From contig DASZZM010000096.1 of the NCBI GenBank assembly GCA_035544895.1, forward strand, positions 62,001 through 126,000: DNA of 64,000 bases, given 5' to 3'. Positions 1 through 8,764 of this stretch are shown here, piece after piece (position 1 is the stretch's first letter; every line of letters begins with the position of its first letter). Source of the stretch: JASLEW01 sp035544895. GTDB taxonomy: Bacteria > Acidobacteriota > Thermoanaerobaculia > Multivoradales > UBA5704. The notes under the pieces are model-generated. The model was not told the origin of the DNA. It ran no database searches and worked only from the letters and a program-made list of their open reading frames with translations. Position numbers and translations under genes: made by a program.

Positions 1-1
1 C

Positions 2-343
2 GCGCCCGCCGGCCCAGCCCCGTTCGCGGCCAGCCTGCCTGAGACCGCCGAGACCGCCGAGACCGCCGAAACCGTGGCGAAGATCGAAGAGCACCAGCAG
101 GCGCCGCCGCCGTTGATCTCAGCGGGGGCGGCGTCCAGGCCCGAGGCCGCCGCGTCTGCCGAGGCCGCCGACTCCAACGGGGGCGGCCGCCTGAGCGACG
201 GCGAGGTCGAGCGTATCGCTCGCCGGGTGGTCGAGCTCATCGGCGACAAGGTCGTGCGCGACATCGCCTGGGAGGTCATACCCGACCTCGCCGAGGTGGT
301 GATCAAAGACCGCCTGCGCGAGCTCGAGAGCCAGATCGAGTGA
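2..343 (+). CDS. C-terminal fragment of a regulator-like protein
   Basis: The frame is open from base 2, so the start lies outside the window; only the last 113 residues are visible. The first part is Ala/Pro-rich and contains a short Glu-Thr-Ala tandem repeat from four 9-base units at 41-76. The last 45 residues form a predicted amphipathic helix with the core VRDIAWEVIPDLAEVVIKD. Tails of this kind occur at the end of receiver-domain or zinc-ribbon regulatory proteins in acidobacteria-like genomes, but the defining N-terminal domain is missing here, so the function is inference. A GTG at 74 could start an 89-residue protein, but the open upstream frame makes a longer protein likelier. The stop overlaps the valS start as GTGA, suggesting translational coupling. 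Confidence 0.55.
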   Translation, partial: APAGPAPFAASLPETAETAETAETVAKIEEHQQAPPPLISAGAASRPEAAASAEAADSNGGGRLSDGEVERIARRVVELIGDKVVRDIAWEVIPDLAEVVIKDRLRELESQIE

Positions 344-3048
344 AGCTCTCCGCCCCGTCCGCCCCAACCCCTCCCGCAGAGCTCGACAAGCGCTTCGACC
401 CGCGGAGCTACGAGCCCGCCTGGCAGCGGCGCTGGGCCGAGAGCGGCATCTTCCGCGCCGAGGCGCCGTCGCGCCGGCCGCCGTTCTGCATCGTGATCCC
501 GCCCCCCAACGTCACCGGCAAGCTCCATGTCGGACACGCCCTGCAAACCGCGTTGCAGGACCTGTTGACGCGCTGGCGGCGCATGCAGGGCCGCAACCCC
601 CTGTTCCTGCCCGGGACCGACCATGCCGGGATCTCCACTCAGCTCATGGTCGAGCGCCAGCTCGCCAGCGAGGGCACCAGCCGGCGCGAGGTGGGCCGGG
701 AGCGCTTCCTGGAGCGCACCTGGGAATGGAAGACGCAGTACCACGGAAGCATCCGCCGCCAGCTCGACCTGCTCGGCGCGAGCTGCGACTGGAGCCGGGA
801 GCGCTTCACCCTCGACGCCGGCCTCTCCGCGGCCGTGCGCGAAGGCTTCGTCCGGCTCTATCGCGAGGGCCTGATCAGTCGCGGCGAGTACCTGGTCAAC
901 TGGTCGCCGGCGCTCGATACCGCGGTTTCGGACCTCGAGGTCGAGATGAAGAGCGTCGCGGGCAAGCTCTACCACATCGCCTACCCGGTGGAAGGCGAGA
1001 CCGAGCGGGTGGTGGTGGCGACGACGCGGCCCGAAACCATGCTCGGCGATACCGCGGTCGCCTTCCACCCCGACGACGAGCGCTATCGCCACCTGCTCGG
1101 CAAGGCCGCCGTCCTGCCCATCCTCGGCCGGCGGCTGCCGTTCATCGCCGACCCGGCGGTGGACCGCGAGTTCGGCACCGGGATGGTCAAGATCACCCCG
1201 TTCCACGACCCGTTCGACTTCGAGCTGGCCCGCCGCCACGGCCTGCCCGGAGTCTCGGTCATCGACCATGCCGGCCGCATGACCGCCGAGGCGGGACCCG
1301 AGTACGCCGGCCTCGACCGCTTCGCCGCGCGCGAGAAAGTCGTCGAGCGGCTGCGCGCCGAGGGGCTGCTCGCGGCGGTCGAGGACCACGTCCACAACGT
1401 CGGCCACTCGCAGCGCAGCGGCGAGCCAATCGAGCCGCTGGTATCCACGCAGTGGTTCTGCGACGTGTCGGGCATGGCGGAGCGCGCCCTGGCGGCGTAC
1501 CGCGAGGGGCGCTTGCGCCTGGTCCCCGACACCTGGGGCAAGACCTGGGAGAACTGGCTCTCCACTATCCGCCCCTGGTGCATCTCGCGGCAGCTCTGGT
1601 GGGGTCACCAGATCCCCGCCTGGTACGACGCGGAGGGCCGCTGCTGGGTGGCCAAGAGCGCCGCCGAGGCGGCGGCCCTGGCCGGCACCGACCGCCTCAC
1701 CCAGGACCCCGACGTCCTCGACACCTGGTTCTCCGCCGCTCTGTGGCCATTCTCGACCCTCGGCTGGCCGGAAGACACCGCCGACATGCGCACCTTCTAT
1801 CCGACCTCGGCGCTGATCACCGGCCACGACATCGTGTTCTTCTGGGTGGCGCGCATGGTCATGTTCGGCCTGCACTTCACCGGCGAGGTGCCGTTCGCCG
1901 TGGTGCACCTGACCGGCCTGGTGCGCGACGCCGCCGGGGTCAAGATGTCGAAGATGCGCGGCAACACGCTCGATCCCGCGGATCTGATCGACGAATACGG
2001 CGCCGATGCGCTGCGCTTCACCCTGTCCTCGCTCGACAGCCCCGGGCGCGACGTGCCGCTCAATCCGGACCAGATCGCCGGCTACCGCGCCTTCGGCAAC
2101 AAGATCTGGAACGCGGCGCGATTCGCCCTGGCGCGGGTCGGGGAGGCCGAGGTGCAAGCCGACGTCGATCCACGCGGGCTGGCGGTGCCCGAGCGCTGGA
2201 TCCTCTCGCGCCTCTCCCGCGTGGCGGCCGAGATCGAGCCGCGGCTCGAGGCCTTCCGCTTCGACGAGGCGTGCAACCGTCTCTATCACTTCTTCTGGGG
2301 CGACCTCTGCGACTGGTACATCGAGCTCGCCAAGGTCGCGCTCTCCGGCGAGGCGCCGCGGCCGCGCGCCGGCGAGGTGCTGCTGACCGTGCTCGACCGC
2401 AGCCTGCGGCTGCTGCACCCGGTCATGCCCTTCTTGACCGAGGAGCTCTGGCAGCGCCTCCCCGGCCACCAGGCCATCCATCCGCAGACCATCTGCCTGG
2501 CACCCTACCCGGGCCGCGAGGAGAGCTGGGAGAGTGCCGAGGTGGAAGCGGGCATGGAGATCCTCATGCAGGTGGTCACCCGGGTGCGCGGACTGCGCGC
2601 CGAGCTCGGCCTGCCGCCCAAGGCCAGGCTGGACCTCTTTCTCGACCCCGAGGCGCCGGCGGGCGCGGAGGGGACTGCCGCGCCGATGTCTCAGCCAACA
2701 CTGCCGGCCGGGAGCTTCCTTGCCGAGCAGGAGCCGTTGATCCGATTCCTCTGCCGGGTGGAGTCGACGACCTTCGGGCCGGCCCCTCCCGGGGCCCGGC
2801 GCGACCTGGTGGCGGGCGTCGAAGTGGCGGTCGTGGCCGGCAGTGACGGCCTGGGAGAGAAAGAGCGGGAACGGCTCGCCCGCGAGATCGACAGGCTGGC
2901 CGGCGAGATCGCCCGCGCCGAGGAGCGGCTCGCCGACGCGCAGTTCCTCGCCAAGGCGCCGGCGGCGGTGGTCGCCGGCGGACGGGCCCGCCTCGCCGAG
3001 CTGCGCGAGCGCCGTGAGCGCCTGCGCGCCGGCCTGGGCTCGACCTGA
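340..3048 (+). CDS. valS: valyl-tRNA synthetase
   Basis: Class I aminoacyl-tRNA synthetase that charges tRNA-Val in the cytoplasm. The 902 residues match the usual bacterial ValRS length. The HIGH signature appears as HVGH at residues 63-66 after PPPNVTGKL. The second signature reads KMSKM at residues 535-539, where the family normally has KMSKS, so its last Ser is replaced by Met. Between them lie the editing domain and the tryptophan-rich stretch typical of Val/Ile/Leu enzymes. The C-terminal 60 residues form the ValRS-type coiled coil that contacts the tRNA. The GTG start at 340 overlaps the previous stop by 4 bases. It is followed after 5 bases by birA and then coaX, forming a tight rightward operon. 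Confidence 0.97.
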   Translation: MKLSAPSAPTPPAELDKRFDPRSYEPAWQRRWAESGIFRAEAPSRRPPFCIVIPPPNVTGKLHVGHALQTALQDLLTRWRRMQGRNPLFLPGTDHAGISTQLMVERQLASEGTSRREVGRERFLERTWEWKTQYHGSIRRQLDLLGASCDWSRERFTLDAGLSAAVREGFVRLYREGLISRGEYLVNWSPALDTAVSDLEVEMKSVAGKLYHIAYPVEGETERVVVATTRPETMLGDTAVAFHPDDERYRHLLGKAAVLPILGRRLPFIADPAVDREFGTGMVKITPFHDPFDFELARRHGLPGVSVIDHAGRMTAEAGPEYAGLDRFAAREKVVERLRAEGLLAAVEDHVHNVGHSQRSGEPIEPLVSTQWFCDVSGMAERALAAYREGRLRLVPDTWGKTWENWLSTIRPWCISRQLWWGHQIPAWYDAEGRCWVAKSAAEAAALAGTDRLTQDPDVLDTWFSAALWPFSTLGWPEDTADMRTFYPTSALITGHDIVFFWVARMVMFGLHFTGEVPFAVVHLTGLVRDAAGVKMSKMRGNTLDPADLIDEYGADALRFTLSSLDSPGRDVPLNPDQIAGYRAFGNKIWNAARFALARVGEAEVQADVDPRGLAVPERWILSRLSRVAAEIEPRLEAFRFDEACNRLYHFFWGDLCDWYIELAKVALSGEAPRPRAGEVLLTVLDRSLRLLHPVMPFLTEELWQRLPGHQAIHPQTICLAPYPGREESWESAEVEAGMEILMQVVTRVRGLRAELGLPPKARLDLFLDPEAPAGAEGTAAPMSQPTLPAGSFLAEQEPLIRFLCRVESTTFGPAPPGARRDLVAGVEVAVVAGSDGLGEKERERLAREIDRLAGEIARAEERLADAQFLAKAPAAVVAGGRARLAELRERRERLRAGLGST

Positions 3049-3053
3049 GCTCC

Positions 3054-3929
3054 ATGCCGATGAGAGATGCCGAGCCCGACCGCGTGGACTTCGGCCGCTA
3101 CCTCGCGGAGATCGACAGGCTGCGCTGGCAGGGGGGGCTGCACGGGCCCGACGACCTGGTGGTGCTGGCCAGCACGGCATCCACCAACAAGATCGCCCGC
3201 GACGTGGTGGCCGACTACGAGAGTGAAGGGATCGACCTCCATCCCTTCCTGGTCCTTGCATTCGAGCAGAGCGCCGGACGCGGGCGCCAGGGCCGCGCCT
3301 GGTCGAGCCCGCGCGGCCGCGGCGTCTATGCCACCCTGGTGCTGCCGGTGGCGGACCCGGGGCTGCTCGGCGAGCTGCCGCTGCTGGTCGGGGTGGGCCT
3401 GTGCCGCGCGCTCGCTCCGCACCTGCCTTGGCCCTGCCGCCTCAAGTGGCCCAATGACCTGGTGGTCGAAGGCGGCGGGCCGGGCTGGCGCAAGATCGGG
3501 GGTGTCCTGATCGAGACCATGGTGCGCTCCGGCGAGCCACCGGTCGCCCTGGTGGGTTTCGGCGTCAATCACGGCCCTCTCCCGCAAGACCTGCCGCGCG
3601 GCGCGACCAGCCTCTCGCTGGAGCGAGGCGAAGGAGGGCCGCACGCCTCCCTGGCGGAGCTGACCTGGGACCTGGTCGCCGGGGTCGAGCGCGAGCTGAC
3701 CCACCTCGGCCAGCCCGGCTACGCGGTTGCCGCCTACCGCGCGCAGTCGGTCCACCACTCCGGGGAGCGCATCGTCTTTCACCGCGACGGCGACGTGGTC
3801 GAGGGCACCTTCAAGGGTTTCGACGATCACGGACTGTTGCGTCTCGAGCGCGGCGGCGAGGAGCTGCGCCTCAGCGCGGGAGACGTGATCGCGGAGCCGG
3901 GCGGCGAGAGACCGGAGCCGGAAAAATGA
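3054..3929 (+). CDS. birA: biotin--[acetyl-CoA-carboxylase] ligase
   Basis: Attaches biotin through biotinyl-AMP to the carrier domain of acetyl-CoA carboxylase. At 291 residues it lacks the N-terminal winged helix of E. coli BirA, so it is a class I, catalysis-only ligase that should not act as a repressor. The biotinyl-AMP loop GRGRQGR lies at residues 75-81, KWPND at 131-135 and KIGGVLIE at 147-154, followed by a small SH3-like C-terminal domain (HRDGDVVEGTFKGFDDHG). It starts 5 bases after valS and its stop overlaps the coaX start as ATGA. A birA-coaX pairing is common in bacteria, and both gene products serve cofactor metabolism. Confidence 0.95.
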   Translation: MPMRDAEPDRVDFGRYLAEIDRLRWQGGLHGPDDLVVLASTASTNKIARDVVADYESEGIDLHPFLVLAFEQSAGRGRQGRAWSSPRGRGVYATLVLPVADPGLLGELPLLVGVGLCRALAPHLPWPCRLKWPNDLVVEGGGPGWRKIGGVLIETMVRSGEPPVALVGFGVNHGPLPQDLPRGATSLSLERGEGGPHASLAELTWDLVAGVERELTHLGQPGYAVAAYRAQSVHHSGERIVFHRDGDVVEGTFKGFDDHGLLRLERGGEELRLSAGDVIAEPGGERPEPEK

Positions 3930-4750
3930 CGCTGGCCCGGAGCAGAGAGCCGCGATCTCCGCGATTTCCGAGCCAGGACGAGATCCTGGTGGTCGTCGAC
4001 GTCGGCAACACCAACACCGTCTTCGGCGTCTACCGCGGCGACGAGCTGATCGAGAGCTTCCGCCTGTCGACCGACACCGAGCGCACCGGCGACGAATACG
4101 GTTCGCTGGTGCTGCCGCTGTTCGGGCGCCGCGGCATCGATCCAGCCCGGGCCGACGCGGTGGTCATCTCCTCGGTGGTGCCCCCCCTCCGCCTCACCCT
4201 CGACCACCTGGCCCACCGCTACTTCGGCAAGAAGCCGCTGTTCGTCGAGCCGGGAGTGCGCACCGGCATGCCGATCCGCATGGACAACCCGACCGAGGTG
4301 GGGGCCGACCGCATCGTCAACTCGCTTGCCGCCCGCGAGAGCCACGGCGCGCCGGTCGTCGTCGTCGACTTCGGTACCGCCACGACCTTCGACATCGTCA
4401 ACGCGGCAGGCGAGTACGTCGGCGGCATCATCGCGCCCGGCATCACGATCTCGGCCGAGGCGCTCTTCGCCCATGCCTCGCGGCTCACCCGGGTCGACGT
4501 GCGCAAGCCCTGCGAGCTAGTGGGCAAGAACACGGCCAACGCCATGCAGGCCGGCATCTACTACGGCTACGTGGGCCTGGTCGACGGCATCCTCGAGCGC
4601 CTCCTGGGCGAGATCCCCGGCGTCAAGACCGTGCTGGCCACCGGCGGCCAGGCCGAGCTGATCGCCAGCGGCTCGAAATACATCCGCCAGGTCGAGCCGC
4701 TGCTGACGCTCGCCGGCCTCAAGCTCATCCACGAGCTCAACCGCGGCTAG
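3926..4750 (+). CDS. coaX: type III pantothenate kinase
   Basis: Catalyses the first committed step of coenzyme A synthesis, ATP-dependent phosphorylation of pantothenate. The ASKHA-fold signatures are clear: the phosphate-1 motif DVGNTN at residues 25-30, GADR at 126-129 and DFGTATT at 148-154, with the usual C-terminal TGGQAELI segment. The 274 residues are slightly long because about 18 residues precede the normal start of the fold. The ATG at 3926 is favoured by its 4-base overlap with birA, but translation could begin closer to the motif. Last gene of the valS-birA-coaX operon. Confidence 0.95.
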   Translation: MTLARSREPRSPRFPSQDEILVVVDVGNTNTVFGVYRGDELIESFRLSTDTERTGDEYGSLVLPLFGRRGIDPARADAVVISSVVPPLRLTLDHLAHRYFGKKPLFVEPGVRTGMPIRMDNPTEVGADRIVNSLAARESHGAPVVVVDFGTATTFDIVNAAGEYVGGIIAPGITISAEALFAHASRLTRVDVRKPCELVGKNTANAMQAGIYYGYVGLVDGILERLLGEIPGVKTVLATGGQAELIASGSKYIRQVEPLLTLAGLKLIHELNRG

Positions 4751-4818
4751 GCGCCCGCCTCCCCGCGCCCGCGCCGCGGCCCCGCCCGCGCCTGACGGCG
4801 AGGCGGTGGGCGGGGCGA

Positions 4819-4847
4819 ATGTCATTACAGCATAAATCTGCTACACT
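4819..4847 (+). promoter_or_regulatory. possible sigma-70-like promoter
   Basis: ATGTCA at 4819-4824 and TACACT at 4842-4847 are separated by 17 bases; each matches four of six consensus positions. The 4751-5112 gap is otherwise noncoding. A promoter here would give a leader of about 260 bases ahead of the secreted-protein gene at 5113, containing two hairpins: GGACCC/GGGTCC at 4857-4877 and the stronger one at 4966-5011. Confidence 0.3.
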
Positions 4848-4965
4848 CTCCTGCCCGGACCCAACGGATCGGGGTCCCTGCGACGTAAGAACCATTGCAG
4901 CAACCGGACCGGGAACTTGCGGCGCGTTTCAACGTATGACTCATTGATTGCCGCTGCCATCGATC

Positions 4966-5011
4966 GGGGGAGGGCCACCTTTCTTTTGTTCGTGTTCCTC
5001 GGCCCTCTCCC
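4966..5011 (+). other. long hairpin in the 4751-5112 gap
   Basis: An 11-bp stem (4966-4976 pairing with 5001-5011, one G-U pair) encloses a 24-base pyrimidine-rich loop. It has no T run, so it is not a typical intrinsic terminator. It lies about 100 bases upstream of the start at 5113 and about 215 bases after coaX, which suits a structured leader or an RNA stability element. Confidence 0.4.
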
Positions 5012-5112
5012 GTGTGTTCCTCCGCACCGTCGCCCAGGCACGAGGAACGTGCGTTAAACTGTAATACTGAATTCTCCGCTGGAAGAGAGGCAGTGAAAGG
5101 ACACGATCTCCG

Positions 5113-8100
5113 ATGATGAGCCGAGCCCTCGCCTGGGGGTTTCTCTGGCTCGCCGCGGGCTCCGGTCTTCGGGCCTCGACGCTCGAGCTCCACGGGCAAG
5201 TCGGCTGGAAAGGTCCCCGGCCGTCCTCGGTCGAGGTCCAGCTCCTGCCGTGGGTCGACGAGTACAGCGCGGCCGGGCGTCTGCTTACGGGAGCGGAGCC
5301 AACCGAGCCTCTTGCCTCCGGCCCCGTCGGCCCCGGTGGCGGTTTTCTGCTTCGGGCGCCGCGGCCAGGCCTCTTCTCCGTGCGAGTGACGGCTCCGGGA
5401 TTCCTGTCGATGGAGATCGCCGACCTTGCGGTCGCAGACTCGGCCGAGCTTCCCCCCCTGACCCTCGAGCCCGCGGAACTGGGGCGCCTGGTCGTCACGA
5501 CGCTGGGAAGGCCGTCCACCGACGACGTCTTTGCCGCGATCGACTCGACAGCCGTCCCTGCCGAGGAGCCGGGGATCCATTGGACCCGCTCCCGCCTCAT
5601 CCTCCGCGGCGCCGCGGGGGCCGCTCTGGCCATACCCCACGGGCGTGGAGAGAGCGTCAAGGTTCACCTCTACGCCCAGGGCTACAGGGAGCAGAGCGTG
5701 ACTTTGGACGGGCACGCCGAGATCCGGCTGGCGGCCATTGCCACTCCCACGGCAGTCCAGATCGAAGATCACCTTGGCCATCCTCGCAGCGGGGTGCTGC
5801 TTCTGCTCGGGCCGCGGCGCTGGCCGATCGGAGTCACCGGCGGCGGCGGCGAGGCGGCGGTGTGGGTCGAACCGGGTGCGGTGGTCGATGCCCTGGCCGC
5901 GAACGGCCTGGAACAGAGGCTTGCCACTCGCGAGGCCGGCGGTGCTGCCACCAGGCTCGAGGCGCGGCTTCCTCCTCCGGTCCTCGCACGCGGACGGGTG
6001 CTGTCGGCGGCGGAGCGCACGCCCATCCAGGGGGCCCTGGTCGTTCTGCTGCCGGGCCCTCGAGCCTGGGCCGCGAGCGACGCCGCGGGTTGGGTCACGT
6101 TCGCCAACCCAGGCAGAGACATCTCGCGCGTCATGGCCAGGGCGGCCGGCTTCTTTCCGGCGGAGACGCCAGTGGTGGCTGGAAGCGGGCCGTCAGAGCA
6201 GCTTCCGCATCTCCTCCTCGCCACTGCGCTCACGGTCCGCGGTCAAGTCGTCGCCGAGCGCGAGCGGCCCGTCCCGGGCGCCAGCATTCTGGCAACAGTT
6301 CAGCGCGAGCCAGGGCCACGCCGGACGATTCCGGGCGCGCAGCGCCTGGAGGCCAGAAGCGATGCGCGAGGCGAGTTCACGCTTCCGGGCCTCGCCGCCG
6401 CCGTCGCTTACCACCTGCGGGTGGAAGCCGATGGCTTCATCGCGTTCGAGCGTGACTTCCACGAGCGCGAGCTTGGCGCGGCAAATCCTTTGCGCATCGT
6501 CGTGTCCGCCGGACGCTCACTCCATGGCAAGGTTCTCGATCAGGGGGGCGCTCCAGTCGTCGGCGCCAGGGTTCAACTCCTTCTCGCGGCCGAAGGGAGG
6601 CAACGCTTGCAGGAGATCTCCCGGGCCAGGAGTGGCAGAGTTCCAGGCGCCTTCACCACGACCGGCCCGGACGGCGTCTATCGGCTGGCGCAAGCCCCGG
6701 ATCATCTTTGCGAGCTCGTGGTGACGCGGCCGGGCTTCGCTCCAGGGTTGCTCAAGGTCGATGCTGGGGAGGCCGAGCTTCCGCCACTGTTTCTCCAGCC
6801 CGAGGCGGAGGTCGAGGGGGTGGTCCGGGACGCCGATGGTCAGCCCGTGGCTGGCGCACGGGTGGGCGTGAGCAGCGTGCTCCTGGGCACCGGCATCCAT
6901 TCCGAGGTTCCACTGGTCGACAAGCGGTCCGCGGATGAAAGCGACCACGAGGGAGCATTTCATCTCGCCGGCCTCATCCCCGGTGAGCCCTTGCGCCTGT
7001 CCGTTTGGGCAGCGGGTTTCGTTCCCTGGGAGCAGACCGTTGCGGCGGAACCGGGGAAGAAACTCGACATCGTGCTCCGGCGCGGCGCGAGGCTCAGAGG
7101 CAGGGTGGTCGACGATCTCGGCGCCGCGGTCGGCGGGGCGCGGGTCGTCGCCTACGAGCTCTTCCGGGGCACGCCGACGCTGGAATCCTCCGTGGACGCG
7201 GAGACCGACTCCGGCGGCAGGTTCGAGCTCACCGGCCTGGCTGGATCGCGAGCGCGGCTCGTCGTCGGGGCCCGCGGCTTCGCGGACACCGCCCTTCCGG
7301 ACATCCCTGTCGACAGCGATCCCGACTCCTCCGGTCAGGAGCTCGAGATCCGCCTGCACAGAGGTGCGACCGTCGATGGACGGGTGCTCGACAGCGCCGG
7401 CGAGCCCGTTCAGGATGCCAGGGTCGTCCTGGGAAGCCAGTTGACGCTGAGCGATTTGCAGGGAGCCTTTCATCTGGAGGGTGCCGCAGAAGGCAGCCAG
7501 AAGCTTGCCGCGGCGCATCCGGACCACGGACGGACCGAGCGGCTCATCGAGATCCCGCGGGGAGCGCGTCTGCATCAGGATCTGCAGTTCAGCGCCGACG
7601 GAGGCTCGGTCGAAGGGTCGGTGCGCGCCAGCGACGGCGCCACGGTCCCTGGCGCCCTGGTCTCGCTGTTACCCGCTACACCGGGGCGGCCCAACCGATT
7701 GACGCTGACCGATGATTCCGGACGCTTCAGGCTGGGTGGTGTGCGGCCGGGCGTCTATCGCCCGCGCGCCGAGGCGGACGGCTTCGCTCCCCTGCTCGAC
7801 GCACCGCCGTTCGAGGTCGCCGCCGAAGGTCCCCCTGTTCAGCTCGACATCCAGCTCCAAGCGGGAGGAGCTGTCGTCGGTCAACTCCTCGGTGTCGCCA
7901 CGGACGACCTTCCCTGGATGATGATCAGTGCCGTTGGGCCCGACGGCCGGATAAAATTCGGCCTGATCGACGCCAAGGGGGGCTACCGCCTGAGCAACCT
8001 GGCTCCTGGGCTGTGGCGGGTCTTCGCGTGGAGGGTAGGTCGTGCCGAAAGAGTCGGGAAAAGCATTCAGATCGAGCCCGGCGAGGTCGCGGCGCGCCTG

Positions 8101-8127
8101 GACCTGGAGCTGCGCTCGGGTGACTGA
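5113..8127 (+). CDS. secreted protein with carboxypeptidase-regulatory-like repeats
   Basis: A 1004-residue exported protein. Residues 1-22 form a signal peptide (MMSRALAWGFLWLAAGSG). The rest is a chain of roughly eight or nine beta-sandwich modules of the carboxypeptidase regulatory-like/CnaB-like type, each marked by a G-x-V-x-D-x-x-G-x-P-V-x-G-A-x-V pattern. Clear units begin near residues 295, 375, 475, 570, 660, 750 and 835 (examples: GRVLDSAGEPVQDARV, GVVRDADGQPVAGARV). No catalytic domain, LPXTG or PEP-CTERM tail was seen. Such arrays act as stalks, adhesins or binding domains outside the cell; the precise role is unknown. The gene stands alone behind a long leader and ends 3 bases from the convergent relic at 8131-8493. 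Confidence 0.85.
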   Translation: MMSRALAWGFLWLAAGSGLRASTLELHGQVGWKGPRPSSVEVQLLPWVDEYSAAGRLLTGAEPTEPLASGPVGPGGGFLLRAPRPGLFSVRVTAPGFLSMEIADLAVADSAELPPLTLEPAELGRLVVTTLGRPSTDDVFAAIDSTAVPAEEPGIHWTRSRLILRGAAGAALAIPHGRGESVKVHLYAQGYREQSVTLDGHAEIRLAAIATPTAVQIEDHLGHPRSGVLLLLGPRRWPIGVTGGGGEAAVWVEPGAVVDALAANGLEQRLATREAGGAATRLEARLPPPVLARGRVLSAAERTPIQGALVVLLPGPRAWAASDAAGWVTFANPGRDISRVMARAAGFFPAETPVVAGSGPSEQLPHLLLATALTVRGQVVAERERPVPGASILATVQREPGPRRTIPGAQRLEARSDARGEFTLPGLAAAVAYHLRVEADGFIAFERDFHERELGAANPLRIVVSAGRSLHGKVLDQGGAPVVGARVQLLLAAEGRQRLQEISRARSGRVPGAFTTTGPDGVYRLAQAPDHLCELVVTRPGFAPGLLKVDAGEAELPPLFLQPEAEVEGVVRDADGQPVAGARVGVSSVLLGTGIHSEVPLVDKRSADESDHEGAFHLAGLIPGEPLRLSVWAAGFVPWEQTVAAEPGKKLDIVLRRGARLRGRVVDDLGAAVGGARVVAYELFRGTPTLESSVDAETDSGGRFELTGLAGSRARLVVGARGFADTALPDIPVDSDPDSSGQELEIRLHRGATVDGRVLDSAGEPVQDARVVLGSQLTLSDLQGAFHLEGAAEGSQKLAAAHPDHGRTERLIEIPRGARLHQDLQFSADGGSVEGSVRASDGATVPGALVSLLPATPGRPNRLTLTDDSGRFRLGGVRPGVYRPRAEADGFAPLLDAPPFEVAAEGPPVQLDIQLQAGGAVVGQLLGVATDDLPWMMISAVGPDGRIKFGLIDAKGGYRLSNLAPGLWRVFAWRVGRAERVGKSIQIEPGEVAARLDLELRSGD

Positions 8128-8130
8128 AAC

Positions 8131-8493
8131 TTAGGGCGGCGGGCAGTAAGTCGTGTCTCGAAGACCACCGCCGCTGTCCCGGCAGATGACTCCGGCGCGA
8201 TCCGCCTGAGCCCGGTACGTGGACGTGCAGGTGATCGTATTTCCATCCGCGCAGGTGGTCCAGGCAATACAGGTCGTCTGACCGCATTGCGTGCCCCATT
8301 GCACTTGGCCCTCGCTGCCGCCGCACGCACGGTCATCGCCTGGGGCGATGGTCATGTCGCATCCCGCGCTGGAAGAGCCGCCGCCGCCGTCAAAGTATCG
8401 ATAGTAGATAGGGCTCGCCGAAAGCTAGCCGCCGGCCACCCGCAACACCGCCAGAGCCGCCAGCACGAGGACCAGTTTCCTCTTTGCGCTCAC
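8131..8493 (-). pseudogene. small Cys-rich secreted protein interrupted by an in-frame TAG
   Basis: Leftward frame of 120 codons plus a TAA stop. It begins with GTG at 8491-8493, preceded by a strong ribosome site (GAGGAGGAGGGG, about 3 bases away). The first 22 codons give a typical signal peptide, MSAKRKLVLVLAALAVLRVAGG. Codon 23 is TAG (8425-8427), and the same frame then continues for 97 codons with no other stop. The downstream part has eight cysteines, suggesting four disulfides, around short motifs such as QWGTQCGQTTC and YRYFDGGGG. Composition and the Trp-Gly-Thr motif recall the tiny secreted proteins common in actinobacteria and acidobacteria. It may be a fresh nonsense mutation, a base error or stop-codon readthrough. 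An ATG at 8355 could still start a 74-residue leaderless piece. No homology search was possible. Confidence 0.5.
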
Positions 8494-8531
8494 GTCCCCT
8501 CCTCCTCAAAGTGAACTAATGAACTTGCGCA

Positions 8532-8561
8532 AGCGTATCAAGCCAGCTTTTGAGCTGTCAA
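8532..8561 (-). promoter_or_regulatory. possible promoter for the Cys-rich secreted relic
   Basis: On the minus strand a perfect TTGACA (8556-8561) is followed at 18 bases by TACGCT (8532-8537), a weak -10. This would start transcription about 30-35 bases before the GTG at 8493. The 10-bp palindrome CTTGCGCAAG (8524-8533) overlaps the -10 and could be an operator. Confidence 0.3.
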
Positions 8562-8764
8562 CGGCCGCCGGTCGCCCCAGTCGCCCCAGACCCCCAGACC
8601 GTGGGGCCAAAACCCAACCGGGAACCGCCGGAGCCAATCCTCTGCCGGCAGCCGGGGCTACTTGACCGAGATCGAGATCGGGAGGCGGCGAAGCGGCCGC
8701 ACGGCGTCAGGCTCCTGCGCGAGGTTGGCCTTGCGCATGCCAGCGCCGTGCGGTTGCGGAACAC

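Noticed and set aside
726..2846. 706-codon frame inside valS
   Set aside because: Arg/Pro-rich shadow in a shifted frame of a clearly functional synthetase.
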